Positions 25,614 to 33,667 of a stretch of DNA of 64,000 nucleotides are shown piece by piece (position 1 is the stretch's first letter; each line of letters opens with the position of its first letter). The DNA comes from DASVEE01 sp036380735. GTDB lineage: Bacteria > Acidobacteriota > Thermoanaerobaculia > Gp7-AA8. Where the stretch lies: NCBI GenBank assembly GCA_036380735.1, contig DASVEE010000004.1:1-64000 (forward strand). Reading direction: 5' to 3'. Under the pieces are notes generated by a model that worked only from the letters and a program-made list of their open reading frames with translations, was not told the DNA's origin and searched no databases. A program made the translations under genes and the position numbers.

Positions 25614-25802
25614 CTACTTCGCCGGCTTGGTGATTTCCTCGGGCGGAAACTCGACGTCCGTGCGCACGCCGACCCGGTCGTTCTTACGCTTGCCGGGGAG
25701 GCCGCTGGTGCGTCCGGCCGACTCTTTGTTGGTGCCGTGACCGGCGTTGCCGCCGTCCCAGAATCCTTTGTCCTTCACATGCTCGCGGGGGTTCCCGGAC
25801 AT
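25614..25802 (-). CDS. small hydrophilic protein
   Basis: A 62-residue protein with ATG at 25802 preceded by GAGGTGAGG, a good ribosome site. Gly-, Lys- and Asp-rich, with no hydrophobic segment, so likely cytoplasmic and disordered. The upstream frame on the opposite strand is a shadow. Family unknown. Between its stop and the membrane protein gene (25473-25613) nothing is recognised. Confidence 0.5.
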   Translation of the reverse strand: MSGNPREHVKDKGFWDGGNAGHGTNKESAGRTSGLPGKRKNDRVGVRTDVEFPPEEITKPAK

Positions 25803-25890
25803 TGCCTCACCTCGGATTTAACTGATTGAAAAATCATCTGTTTGGCACCCATCTCGCAATTCAAGATAACCATTGGAAGGAGGATGCTGA

Positions 25891-26175
25891 ATGATAGACA
25901 CCACGAATCCTACCACTCAGTTCCACCCGTATCAGCCTGAGACGTCAGTGCCGCACACGGAGAGCATGAAGAATGCAAGCCCGAGCGGTCTGGGCAGCCT
26001 CGGCGGCATGTTGAACAAGTTCGGCCTCAACAACCTGAACAACGTCGATATCCGCGGCGGGCTCGGGAAGATGCAGGGAATGGCGCGCAACAACAGCGGT
26101 CTCGTGCTCGGCGGTCTCGCCGCGCTCGCGATCGGCGCGGGGTTGATGCGCAAACGCAGTATGCGAACGTTGTAG
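25891..26175 (+). CDS. small protein with C-terminal membrane segment
   Basis: A 94-residue protein with a strong AAGGAGG site 8 nt before the ATG. Disordered Pro/Thr-rich N-terminus, Gly/Asn-rich middle (SLGGMLNKFGLNNLNN) and one hydrophobic helix (about 70-87, LVLGGLAALAIGAGLM), ending in basic residues. It has its own terminator, so it is a monocistronic gene. Function unknown. Confidence 0.7.
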   Translation: MIDTTNPTTQFHPYQPETSVPHTESMKNASPSGLGSLGGMLNKFGLNNLNNVDIRGGLGKMQGMARNNSGLVLGGLAALAIGAGLMRKRSMRTL

Positions 26176-26191
26176 AGCACACTCCACTGAG

Positions 26192-26223
26192 GCGCGGACA
26201 GAGATGTCCGCGCTTTTGGTTTG
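26192..26223 (+). terminator. intrinsic terminator of the small-protein gene
   Basis: GCGCGGACA, loop GAGA, TGTCCGCGC gives a perfect 9-bp stem followed by TTTTGGTTT, 16 bp after the stop codon at 26175. It is a textbook hairpin in contrast to the composite repeats elsewhere. Confidence 0.85.
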
Positions 26224-26226
26224 CGT

Positions 26227-26643
26227 TCAGCGGGAGTGTTCGACTTCCGTGATCTCGATGTCTGTCGGTGGGTCGCCTGAGATCTTTCCTTCGATTTTCA
26301 CCGTCGACTCCACTTTGATGACTCCGGTCGATACGCCCGTCCCCTCGATGCTGAAGGTGCCGTCGGCTTCGCGCGACATCCGCCACGAGGCCTCTCCCAT
26401 CGTCGTGTCCTGCTCGTCATTCGACATGAAGCGGGTGCGCAACCCTTCCGCTCCCAGTTCCACCGCATTCTCCGCGAGCGTCTGCGCCATGACGCGCGCG
26501 CGGAAGCGCTGCGCCTCGTTGAGCTCGCGAGAGGAGTCGATCAGCAACAGGCTGATGAGCGCGAGATAGAGCACCGACAGCACGATGGCCGAGATCAGCG
26601 CGTAGCCGCGCTGGCCTCGAGTCGTGCGCGTTCGGCTAGTCAT
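26227..26643 (-). CDS. pseudopilin-like protein (GspK/PilX type)
   Basis: A 138-residue protein. The N-terminal GYALISAIVLS prepilin-like segment is preceded by a basic leader, but the conserved Glu +5 is Ser, as in GspK/PilX-type tip subunits. The rest is beta-rich. The start at 26643 overlaps the next upstream gene by 8 bp. Third gene of a pseudopilin operon; secretion or pilus machinery is not in the window. Confidence 0.75.
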   Translation of the reverse strand: MTSRTRTTRGQRGYALISAIVLSVLYLALISLLLIDSSRELNEAQRFRARVMAQTLAENAVELGAEGLRTRFMSNDEQDTTMGEASWRMSREADGTFSIEGTGVSTGVIKVESTVKIEGKISGDPPTDIEITEVEHSR

Positions 26644-27154
26644 GTACGCGCGGAATGTAGAGCTGATCGATCGCAAGCGTTCCCTTCTTGTCATACGCCT
26701 TGAAACGGATGCCGTTCCATTCGCTGGCGTCTTCCTCTTCGATGTTGAACTTCTTCACCAGGTTGCCCGTGCCACGTGCCGTCCACTCCGACATCAGCAT
26801 GCCGACGCGATACTGGCTTCGCGTGACCTGATCTTTTTTGCGGAAGTCCCACACGACGGTCTGGATGGATCCGTCGGACCACACCTGGACGATGAACACG
26901 TCGTCGCCTTTTTCATAATCGGCGAACGTCTGCGGAAAGGCGTCCCCTGCCAGGTTCGATGCATCAAGCACGTCCGCCCGCAGCCTCGACGTGATGGCCG
27001 AGATCTGCGGGTGCTTGAGGAAGTTGACCGGCAGCCGCTTCTCGTAGCTCCGCATCTCGCCCATCAGCAGGACCAGGATGTACAGCACCGTCCCGAAGAT
27101 CGCCATGGCGATGATGATCTCGAGCAGGGTGTAGCCGCGCTGTCGCTTCACCAC
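26636..27154 (-). CDS. pseudopilin (GspJ/PilW-like)
   Basis: A 172-residue protein from a GTG start. The N-terminal prepilin motif GYTLLEIIIAMAIFG has Glu +5 after the processing Gly. The globular C-terminal domain (SRLRADVLDASNLAGD, VWSDGSIQTVVWDFR) is of the GspJ/PilW type. A minor pilin that should be cleaved by a prepilin peptidase and assembled in the inner membrane. Overlaps both neighbours (8 and 7 bp). Confidence 0.82.
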   Translation of the reverse strand: MVKRQRGYTLLEIIIAMAIFGTVLYILVLLMGEMRSYEKRLPVNFLKHPQISAITSRLRADVLDASNLAGDAFPQTFADYEKGDDVFIVQVWSDGSIQTVVWDFRKKDQVTRSQYRVGMLMSEWTARGTGNLVKKFNIEEEDASEWNGIRFKAYDKKGTLAIDQLYIPRVHD

Positions 27155-27531
27155 AGGTTCTCCGCTCCGGTGTCAGTCCGGATGACTTCGAGCTTCGCGC
27201 TCTTCTTGCCGCCCTTCCATTTGACCTCGAGCGTGGCGTGCTTCACGCCGATCTCCTTCTCTTCGACCTTGATGGTGGCGGTGAACGGCTTCAGCGGGTC
27301 GAGGAGCGTGGTGTCGCTCTGGAACTCCCCGGCGTCCTTCACGAAGTCGAAGGGGACGCGGCGCAACAGCTCCGTCTCGTTCGCCATCGCCTGGTACACG
27401 AGCACCAGTTCCTTGGCCTGCTGCGTCCTCTTGTTGCGCTCGACGAACACCGCCAGCCCCGACGTGATGACGAGGGCCAGGATCGCCAGGGCGACCATGA
27501 CCTCGACGAGCGACATTCCACGCTGGCGCAT
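27148..27531 (-). CDS. pseudopilin (GspI/PilV-like)
   Basis: A 127-residue protein. ATG at 27531, MRQRGMSLVEVMVALAILAL, with the prepilin cleavage Gly and Glu +5. It is first gene of the operon and divergent from gltX with only 30 bp between starts, so the promoters overlap. The frame continues upstream into gltX antisense sequence and was trimmed. Confidence 0.82.
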   Translation of the reverse strand: MRQRGMSLVEVMVALAILALVITSGLAVFVERNKRTQQAKELVLVYQAMANETELLRRVPFDFVKDAGEFQSDTTLLDPLKPFTATIKVEEKEIGVKHATLEVKWKGGKKSAKLEVIRTDTGAENLW

Positions 27532-27561
27532 CACGGTTCGATTGTAGTAGAGACGCGGGGT

Positions 27562-28980
27562 ATGAAACTCCGCTTCGCTCCTTCGCCCACCGGATTTCTG
27601 CACGTCGGCGGCGCGAGAACAGCCATTTTCAACCTGCTCCACGCGCGGCGCCATGGCGGCACCATGTTGTTACGAATCGAGGACACCGACGTGGAGCGCT
27701 CCAAACAGCACCACGCGGAGCAGATCGTCTCCTCCCTGCAGTGGCTCGGCATCGAGTGGGATGAGGGGCCGGTCTACCAGTCCGATCGTCTCGACCGCTA
27801 CCGTGAGCGCGCCGAGGAGCTGGTCGCGAGCGCGAAGGCGTATCGCTGCTACTGCACCGTTGAGGAGCTGGAGGCGGAGCGCAACGCGGCCGAGGCGGCG
27901 GGGCAGCCGTACCGCTACTCGGGGCGATGCCGCCGGGCGGCCGAGGCGGGCGATCCGCAGGATCCGGCCGCGACGCATGTGATCCGCATGAAGGTCTCGC
28001 CGGGACCGATCGAGTTCCACGACCTGATCCGCGGCGACGTGCAATTCGAGGGGGAGCTGATCGACGACTTCGTCCTCCTCCGCTCCGACGACAACCCGAC
28101 GTATCACCTCTCCGTCGTCGTCGACGACATCGACATGGAAATCACGCATGTGGCGCGCGGCGACGACCATCTGTCGAACACGCCGAAGCACATCCTGCTG
28201 TTCCGTGCGTTCGGCAGCGCGCAGCCGGTCTTCGCCCATTTGCCCCTCATCCTCGGCAGCGACCGGAAGCGGCTGTCCAAGCGCACCGGCGCGACGTCGG
28301 CCGAGGAGTACCGCGACATGGGCGTGCTGCCCGATGCGCTGTTCAACTTCCTCGTCCTCCTTGGCTGGAACCCGGGTGATGAGCGCGAGATCCTCACGCG
28401 CGACGAAGCGTCGGCGGTGTTCGACCTGTCGGACGTGAACAAGGCGCCGGCGGTGTTCGACCCGGAGAAGCTGCTCTGGATGAATGGGCAGTACATGATG
28501 CGGATGTCGGCCGACGAGCTGTATCCGCACCTCACGCCGTTCCTCGGTGAGCGTGCACGTCCGCTCGACGAGCTGCGCGCGATGATCGAGTTGAACAAGA
28601 CGCGCGCGCGGACGCTGAAGGATCTGGCGGAGCTGATGGAGCCGTTCTTCATCGCCGACGACGCGCTGGAGTACGACCCCGACGCGGTGAAGAAGCATCT
28701 CAAGGGCGACGACCTCGCGGCGAAGCTGTCGGAGCTGCATGACGTACTCGCGGCCGTGGAGCCGTTCGACGTCACCACGAGCGAAGCCGCGCTGCGCGCG
28801 CTGGCCGAGTCACGCGGCGTGTCGGCCGCCAAGCTGATTCACCCGCTGCGCCTGGCGCTGACCGGCCGCGGAGCGTCCCCCCCCATCTTCGACGTGGCCG
28901 TGGTGCTGGGCAAAGACCGCGCACTGGCGCGCCTGCGCCACATGATTGCGCGCCTGCCGGAGTTGATGGCGGCGGGGTAG
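27562..28980 (+). CDS. gltX: glutamyl-tRNA synthetase
   Basis: A 472-residue class I synthetase. The N-terminus APSPTGFLHVGGARTAIFN carries the HIGH-equivalent HVGG and DRKRLSKRTGA carries the KMSKS-equivalent. Zinc-site cysteines of some GluRS are represented by CYCTVEE and GRC. It charges tRNA-Glu with glutamate in the cytoplasm. C-terminal anticodon-binding half present. Stop codon TAG at 28978-28980 abuts a family A repeat. Confidence 0.97.
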   Translation: MKLRFAPSPTGFLHVGGARTAIFNLLHARRHGGTMLLRIEDTDVERSKQHHAEQIVSSLQWLGIEWDEGPVYQSDRLDRYRERAEELVASAKAYRCYCTVEELEAERNAAEAAGQPYRYSGRCRRAAEAGDPQDPAATHVIRMKVSPGPIEFHDLIRGDVQFEGELIDDFVLLRSDDNPTYHLSVVVDDIDMEITHVARGDDHLSNTPKHILLFRAFGSAQPVFAHLPLILGSDRKRLSKRTGATSAEEYRDMGVLPDALFNFLVLLGWNPGDEREILTRDEASAVFDLSDVNKAPAVFDPEKLLWMNGQYMMRMSADELYPHLTPFLGERARPLDELRAMIELNKTRARTLKDLAELMEPFFIADDALEYDPDAVKKHLKGDDLAAKLSELHDVLAAVEPFDVTTSEAALRALAESRGVSAAKLIHPLRLALTGRGASPPIFDVAVVLGKDRALARLRHMIARLPELMAAG

Positions 28981-29051
28981 AACGATAGACCTATAGGACA
29001 GCCGCTGACCGCATTTGTCCTATAGGTCCCATCATTCCCATTTGTCCCATT
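28978..29051. repeat. family A composite inverted repeat
   Basis: Short left arm (28981-29000: AACGATAGACCTATAGGAC) and right arm (29013-29051: TTTGTCC TATAGGTCC CATCATTCC). The convergent minus-strand gene ends inside the right arm: its last codons and its TGA (29034-29032) are repeat-encoded. Confidence 0.85.
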
Positions 29052-29460
29052 GCAACGCCAGCAGATGCACCACGTACCCGACGACGAACGCCGCTGACGT
29101 TATCCAGTGCGCCACTTCCATGGCGTAGCGCGTGGTTTCTCCGGTGGAGATCTGCAGCAGGTAGGCGGACAACGTCATCGGGACGATCAGCAGCATGGAG
29201 AAGACGCCGCTGAGGCGTTTGCGGCCGTTGCCGAAGCGGAACTTGGGCCAGATGTGGTTGGAGAACGTCCAGCCGAGGGCGAAGACGAGGAGCGGGGCGA
29301 TCACGACGTGGGCGGACAGCATGTGCGGCTGCCACGGGTGATTCGCCACCGCGAACTCGTCCTCGCTCTTCAGGAAGTACTTCATCCACGCGAACACGCC
29401 GCCGGTCAGCGCGGAAAGCGCGACGCAGGCGTGCAGGTAGATGAGCTGGACGCGGTTCAT
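29032..29460 (-). CDS. four-TM cytochrome b-like membrane protein (DUF4405-like)
   Basis: A 142-residue protein with four hydrophobic helices. Histidines at 10, 41, 46, 51, 69, 118 and 132 include paired helix positions suitable for heme b, as in cytochrome b561/DUF4405-type proteins that partner FMN-binding proteins. It would pass electrons from the quinone pool to the periplasmic flavoprotein encoded upstream. Overlaps that gene by 4 bp. C-terminal residues fall in a repeat. Heme ligation is inferred. Confidence 0.68.
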   Translation of the reverse strand: MNRVQLIYLHACVALSALTGGVFAWMKYFLKSEDEFAVANHPWQPHMLSAHVVIAPLLVFALGWTFSNHIWPKFRFGNGRKRLSGVFSMLLIVPMTLSAYLLQISTGETTRYAMEVAHWITSAAFVVGYVVHLLALQWDKWE

Positions 29461-29993
29461 TTCACGCCGATGATGCGATGCAGCGCCAGCACTTTGCGCG
29501 AGGCGTTGACGATGGCGCGGCCGCTGAGGCTCGCGCCGGAGATTGGCCGGATGGCGCGCTTGAGCGAAAGGTCATCATCGAGCTTCCGTCCGTCGAACTG
29601 CTCGAGCCAGCGCTGCTTCGGCAGGTAGTCGGGCGGCTCGTCGAACGACAGGATGTCGATGCGGTCGACTTTGCCGTCGGGCGTGACGACGACCATCACG
29701 GTCTCCGGCAGCGTGCGCACGCGATGCGTGTCGAAGTAGGCGTAGCCGACGACGCGGTCGCCGTTCATGCCGGCGTAGCGCACGACGAGCTGGTCGCCGA
29801 ACTCGAAGCCGGCTTCCTTGCGCGCGGCGTCGCGTTGAGCCGGCGTGAGGAAGTGCGTCTGCCGCGCGACCTTCGTCCCCGCGGGAAACGCGCTCGCGAG
29901 CGCCTGCTGCTGCGTCATGAAGACGCGCGCATGCGCGGCGCTCGCGAACAGCGCAATCGCGATTAGAAGATGTAGCCGATGGCGAGGTTCCAC
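29457..29993 (-). CDS. exported FMN-binding-domain protein (covalent flavinylation target)
   Basis: A 178-residue protein. I start at the GTG at 29993, which overlaps the porin 3' end by 31 bp and gives a complete signal peptide (MEPRHRLHLL..., cleavage after AHA, residue 22). Starting at the ATG for Met 26 would lose it. The C-terminal FMN_bind domain contains the acceptor motif SGAS (Ser 155), the NqrC-type SGA(S/T) site modified by ApbE. It should carry covalent FMN in the periplasm. ApbE is encoded in the same operon. Confidence 0.8.
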   Translation of the reverse strand: MEPRHRLHLLIAIALFASAAHARVFMTQQQALASAFPAGTKVARQTHFLTPAQRDAARKEAGFEFGDQLVVRYAGMNGDRVVGYAYFDTHRVRTLPETVMVVVTPDGKVDRIDILSFDEPPDYLPKQRWLEQFDGRKLDDDLSLKRAIRPISGASLSGRAIVNASRKVLALHRIIGVK

Positions 29994-31294
29994 TGGTTCG
30001 TTCCGGTTCCGGCTTCGTTGTCGACGTTCTGGTAGTCGGCCTTGATGACGGTTTGTGCGATCGGCTTCCACTGCACGCCGAACGTGGTCACCGCCTGATC
30101 GAGGGCGCGGTTGAGGGAGAAGCCGGTGGGGACGCTCTCCTGCGTGTTGAAGCGCTCGTACCGGACGAACGGGGTGATGGAGCGCTCGCCGAATGCACCG
30201 AGCGAGGCGAGGTCGTAGCCGGCTTCGGCGTACCAGCCGCCGAATTCTTCGCCGACGGAGTTGGCGCCGGTGAGGTTGTTGAGGCGGTTGACCTGCGCTG
30301 CGTCGTCGAGCGTCCCCTGCGTCCACACGCCGCGGAGCTGCACGCCACGGAAGCGCGCCTCGGCATGAACGTCGAACATGGTGAGCCGCGCTTCGAGCTG
30401 CTGGTTGTTGACGAGGGCGCCCTGGCCGGTGTTGCCGCTGTAGAAGGCGCCGCCGAGGGTCGTGCCGACGAGCGGTTGCCAGTCGACGCGGCCGGTGAGC
30501 GCGAAGTCTTCGGCCAGCGCCTGCGCGCCATTGCCACGGCCGCTGCGGATGCCACCGGAGGTGAAGCGCGCGGCGTTCATGCCGTTCGTGAGGTAGCCGC
30601 GCCAGCTGATCTGGCCGGCCTCGCCGAAGAGGCCGACGCCCATCTCGCGCCACGTGGCGGGGATGATCACGCGCTCGACGAGCGGACGGCGCGACCCGAG
30701 GTAGGCGGTCGGCTCGTGCTGCTCGTTGACGAAGCCCATCGGTACGAGCACGAGTCCGGCGCGAACGCCGAGATTCTCGCGTGCGAGGAAGTCGAGGTAG
30801 GCGAATTCGACCGACACTTCGCCGCCGGCACCCGTCGAGCCGTGCTCGAACTCGATCTCGGAGTTGAAGAGGATGCGCTCGTTGAACTTGTAGCCGGAGT
30901 AGAGGACGGCGCGAAGCGCGTCGACGTTGTCGCGCGTGGAAACGCGCCCGCCGGCGTCGTTGCTGCCCGCGACGTTCTGGTAGAGGAACTCGCCGTAGCC
31001 ACCCAGGGAGACGCCTTCATCGGCGCGGTAGACCTTCGAGGCCGCGGCGCCGAGGCCCATCTGCTGCGTGTCGGCGACGACGGCTTTCTCGCTCTGGCGG
31101 TTCTTGAGCTGTTCGATCTCGCCGGCGAGCACTTCGATCTGGCGGCGGATCTCCGCGAGCTCCGGCGTCTGCTGCATGCGTGCGACGGTCTGTTCGAGCT
31201 CGCGCAGGCGGCGCTCGAGATCGGTCGCGTCCTGCGCGAACACGCTGGCGGTGAAGAGGAGGGAGAGGAATGCGAGTGTCAGTCGCTGGAACAT
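29963..31294 (-). CDS. outer-membrane porin-like beta-barrel with coiled-coil N-terminus
   Basis: A 443-residue protein. Signal peptide (1-20), then a periplasmic coiled coil (25-75, LERRLRELEQTVARMQQ), then alternating beta strands ending in a terminal aromatic (LAIGYIF), the outer-membrane-insertion signature. Resembles phosphate-selective-porin/OprO-type channels. Located between apbE and the FMN protein in a Fur-linked operon, it may admit iron or an electron acceptor. Substrate unknown. Confidence 0.82.
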   Translation of the reverse strand: MFQRLTLAFLSLLFTASVFAQDATDLERRLRELEQTVARMQQTPELAEIRRQIEVLAGEIEQLKNRQSEKAVVADTQQMGLGAAASKVYRADEGVSLGGYGEFLYQNVAGSNDAGGRVSTRDNVDALRAVLYSGYKFNERILFNSEIEFEHGSTGAGGEVSVEFAYLDFLARENLGVRAGLVLVPMGFVNEQHEPTAYLGSRRPLVERVIIPATWREMGVGLFGEAGQISWRGYLTNGMNAARFTSGGIRSGRGNGAQALAEDFALTGRVDWQPLVGTTLGGAFYSGNTGQGALVNNQQLEARLTMFDVHAEARFRGVQLRGVWTQGTLDDAAQVNRLNNLTGANSVGEEFGGWYAEAGYDLASLGAFGERSITPFVRYERFNTQESVPTGFSLNRALDQAVTTFGVQWKPIAQTVIKADYQNVDNEAGTGTNQWNLAIGYIF

Positions 31295-31297
31295 GGA

Positions 31298-32239
31298 TCA
31301 GTCCTTCAGTACGAATCTCGGATCCAGCACCTTCAGATTGCGCGCGAGCCTGCGCGCTGGTGCGGAGAGCCGGAGGTGGTTTTCGGTATCGATGATGATG
31401 GCGGCGACGCCGTTCTCGTTCGCCCAGCGGAGCGCCTGGTCGGAACCCATCACGTAGAGCGCGGTGGAGAGGATGTCGGCGGTCATCGCCTCGCTGTGGA
31501 TCACGGAGACGGAGCCGCGCGGCGGCAACGCCTCGCCCGTGCGGGGATCGAAGATGTGGGAGAAGCGGCGGCCGCCGGCCTCGAACGTCTTCTCCGAGCC
31601 GGAGCTCGTGGAGAGCGAAGTGTCGGTGAGGAGGAGCTCGACGGCGGGGCGGTCACGGTCAGCCGGGTCGGCGATGGTGACGATTTGCTCACCGCGGACG
31701 ACGAGCTGGCCGCCGAAGTCGATCAGCGCGCGCGGACCGCCGAGATACGCCAGCATGCGCTCGAGTGCGTAGCCTTTGCCGAAGCCGCCTTCCTCGAAGA
31801 CCGCGCCGTTGCGCAGCTCGAAGCAATCGTCTGAGACGGTGACGTTCTTCACCGCGGTTCGGGCGAGCGCCCGTTCGAGCGTTCGAGGATCCGGCAGCGC
31901 GCCGTCGTCGCGCGTCTTCCAGGCATCGATGAGCGGCTTCACGAGCGGATTGAAGGCACCGTTCGTACGTCTCGACCAATGGAGCGCCGAGGTCAGTACC
32001 TCGGCGAGGTCCGTCGACGCGTGACAGTCGCCGGCGTTGAGGCGCGCCAGCTCGCTATCGTCGGTCCATGTCGACAGCATGGCCTCGACGCGCTTCGCCT
32101 CGGCGAAGGCCTGTTCGATCGACGCTTCATCCGCGGCGGTGATCTCGCAGACCGTTCCCATCAGGAAGCGGGCACGCGAGACCTCCGCATGCGCGACGGT
32201 GGCCGTCAACGCCAGCACGGCTGCCAGCAGTTGCTTCAT
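31298..32239 (-). CDS. apbE: FAD:protein FMN transferase
   Basis: A 313-residue protein with signal peptide (1-18). Motifs FLMGTVCEI at the N-terminus, KGYALERM (around 172), ALIDFGGQLVVRG and TADILSTALYVMG match ApbE. The usual GGN of the central motif is GGQ here. It transfers FMN from FAD to Ser/Thr of periplasmic proteins; the SGAS protein in the same operon is the obvious substrate. Overlaps the ftr1 stop by 4 bp (32236-32239). Confidence 0.92.
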   Translation of the reverse strand: MKQLLAAVLALTATVAHAEVSRARFLMGTVCEITAADEASIEQAFAEAKRVEAMLSTWTDDSELARLNAGDCHASTDLAEVLTSALHWSRRTNGAFNPLVKPLIDAWKTRDDGALPDPRTLERALARTAVKNVTVSDDCFELRNGAVFEEGGFGKGYALERMLAYLGGPRALIDFGGQLVVRGEQIVTIADPADRDRPAVELLLTDTSLSTSSGSEKTFEAGGRRFSHIFDPRTGEALPPRGSVSVIHSEAMTADILSTALYVMGSDQALRWANENGVAAIIIDTENHLRLSAPARRLARNLKVLDPRFVLKD

Positions 32240-32991
32240 CGGGCCTCGGCCGGGATTCGTCTGCGATCGAGCAGCGTCACCGCCGCCAGCCACGCGGCGC
32301 AGAACGCGATCATCCCCACGGAGATCCAGGCACCGTAGCGGCCGAGCGGCGTGTAGGGCTCGGTGGCATCGTGGATGGCCTGGAAGTTCGGGAAGAGCTC
32401 GGCCTCGCTGAACTCGTGAATGGCGTAGAAGACCATGTGCGCCGCGAAGAGGAGCAGGAAGATGCCGGTGACCTGGAAGAAGCGCTTCAGGTTGATGCGA
32501 TGGCCGAAGTGGGCCCACGTCCAGGCGAGCGCCGCCGCTGCGGCCGCGCCGAGGATGGCGCCTACGATGAAGCCGGGCGTGCGCACCTGGATCAGCATCA
32601 GCGCCGTCTCCATCCCCTCACGCGTGATCATCAGCAGCGTGAAGAAGAAGGTGCCGGCGATGGCGAGGGCGCGCGAGCGGCGCGAGGCGTGCGCTTCGAG
32701 CGAGCGCTCCATGTCGCCCTTCATACGCGGGGCGGTGCGCCACATCTGGATGACGAAGGTGGTGACGAGGACCGCGGCGACGAGGGCGAGGACGCCCTCC
32801 CACAGAGCTTGATTCAGGTCGCGCAGCAGGTAGCCGAGGGCGAAGCTGGCGGCGATGGAGACGGCGATGCCGCTCCAGACCGCGGGCCGCAGCCAGTCAC
32901 GCCCCGTCTTCCGCAGGTACGCGAAGATGATGGCGACGGTGAGGAACGCTTCGAAGCCTTCGCGGAAGACGATGATCAGGGCGTTGAGCAT
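32236..32991 (-). CDS. FTR1/EfeU-family iron permease
   Basis: A 251-residue protein with seven predicted membrane helices. The two iron-permeation motifs are REGFE (10-14) and REGME (124-128), equivalents of the REGLE pairs of FTR1/EfeU. It imports iron, in known systems coupled to Fe(II) oxidation or flavoprotein/cupredoxin partners. No EfeO or EfeB follows; ApbE, a porin, an FMN protein and a cytochrome-like protein do. The gene lies 13 bp downstream of fur. Confidence 0.93.
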   Translation of the reverse strand: MLNALIIVFREGFEAFLTVAIIFAYLRKTGRDWLRPAVWSGIAVSIAASFALGYLLRDLNQALWEGVLALVAAVLVTTFVIQMWRTAPRMKGDMERSLEAHASRRSRALAIAGTFFFTLLMITREGMETALMLIQVRTPGFIVGAILGAAAAAALAWTWAHFGHRINLKRFFQVTGIFLLLFAAHMVFYAIHEFSEAELFPNFQAIHDATEPYTPLGRYGAWISVGMIAFCAAWLAAVTLLDRRRIPAEAR

Positions 32992-33004
32992 GGTTGGGTT
33001 CTCG

Positions 33005-33511
33005 TCACTTGCGGAGCGCGGTCTGGCCGATCATCCGCACGCGGTCGGGTGAGTCGGGAGTCTGCCCCTTGCGGCGGCAGGCGTCGCAGACGCCGAGGAT
33101 CTGGAGGTTGTGGAAGGTGGGAGTGAACTTCTTCTTTTCGCAGATCTCGCGCTGGCGCTGTTCGAGGAGCTCGTCGTGGAACTCGATGACGTTGCCGCAC
33201 GTGGTGCAGATGAGATGGTCGTGGTGCGAGTTCCCGGTGACGTGCTCGTAGTGGTAGTGGTCCTCGCCGAGATGGACGCGGCGCACCATGCCGGACTTCA
33301 CGAGCAGCTCGAGCGTCCGGTAGACGGTGGCGCGCGAGATCTTGACGTCCTTCTGCTTCATCTTGAAGAGCAGCTCGTCGGCCTCGAAGTGATAGTGGGT
33401 GGAGAAGATCTCGCGCACGAGCGCCGCGCGCTCGGTCGTGAGCTTCTGCCCCTGATCGGTGAGGAAGCGCTGGAAGCGCGCAATTTCTTTGTCGACGGAA
33501 ACCATGCTCAT
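33005..33511 (-). CDS. fur: Fur-family ferric uptake regulator
   Basis: A 168-residue protein. Winged helix at 20-80 (SRATVYRTLELLVKSG). Regulatory metal site HHDH (96-99). Structural zinc cysteines 102, 105, 142 and 145 (CTTC, CDAC). Length slightly above classical Fur. Start is the ATG at 33511 or at 33505; the leader is very short in either case. A perfect 7-1-7 palindrome abuts the start, predicting autoregulation. First gene of the iron/flavin operon. Confidence 0.93.
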   Translation of the reverse strand: MSMVSVDKEIARFQRFLTDQGQKLTTERAALVREIFSTHYHFEADELLFKMKQKDVKISRATVYRTLELLVKSGMVRRVHLGEDHYHYEHVTGNSHHDHLICTTCGNVIEFHDELLEQRQREICEKKKFTPTFHNLQILGVCDACRRKGQTPDSPDRVRMIGQTALRK

Positions 33512-33526
33512 TGAGACTCAGTCTCA
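33512..33526 (-). promoter_or_regulatory. predicted Fur operator at fur
   Basis: TGAGACT-C-AGTCTCA, a perfect 7-1-7 palindrome directly upstream of the start codon and 3 nt downstream of the -10. It would cover the transcription start. Same half-sites as the bfd operator at 8356-8370. Confidence 0.78.
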
Positions 33527-33529
33527 GCG

Positions 33530-33558
33530 AGTGTAGTAGCGCCGGGGATGGGGGTCAA
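33530..33558 (-). promoter_or_regulatory. fur promoter
   Basis: On the minus strand TTGACC (33558-33553), a 17-nt spacer and TACACT (33535-33530). The -35 and first spacer bases (TTGACCCCCATCCCC) are nearly identical to the bfd promoter. Confidence 0.7.
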
Positions 33559-33560
33559 GG

Positions 33561-33662
33561 GATAGGACGAATGGGACGAATAGGACCTATAGGACGAATA
33601 GGACAAACCGCGGCAGCCGGCGTCCCATCTGTCCTATTGGTCCTATTCGTCTTATCGTTCCC
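33561..33662. repeat. family A composite inverted repeat
   Basis: Left arm 33561-33607 and right arm 33621-33662 (edge TTATCGTTCC), with loop CCGCGGCAGCCGGCG. It lies 6 bp 3' of the fusion-protein gene stop (33668) and just upstream of the fur promoter, both minus strand, insulating the two units. Confidence 0.9.
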
Positions 33663-33667
33663 CGACG

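Noticed and set aside
25569..25829. Plus-strand gene opposite the 62-residue protein
   Set aside because: It lacks a ribosome site, whereas the minus-strand frame has a good one.
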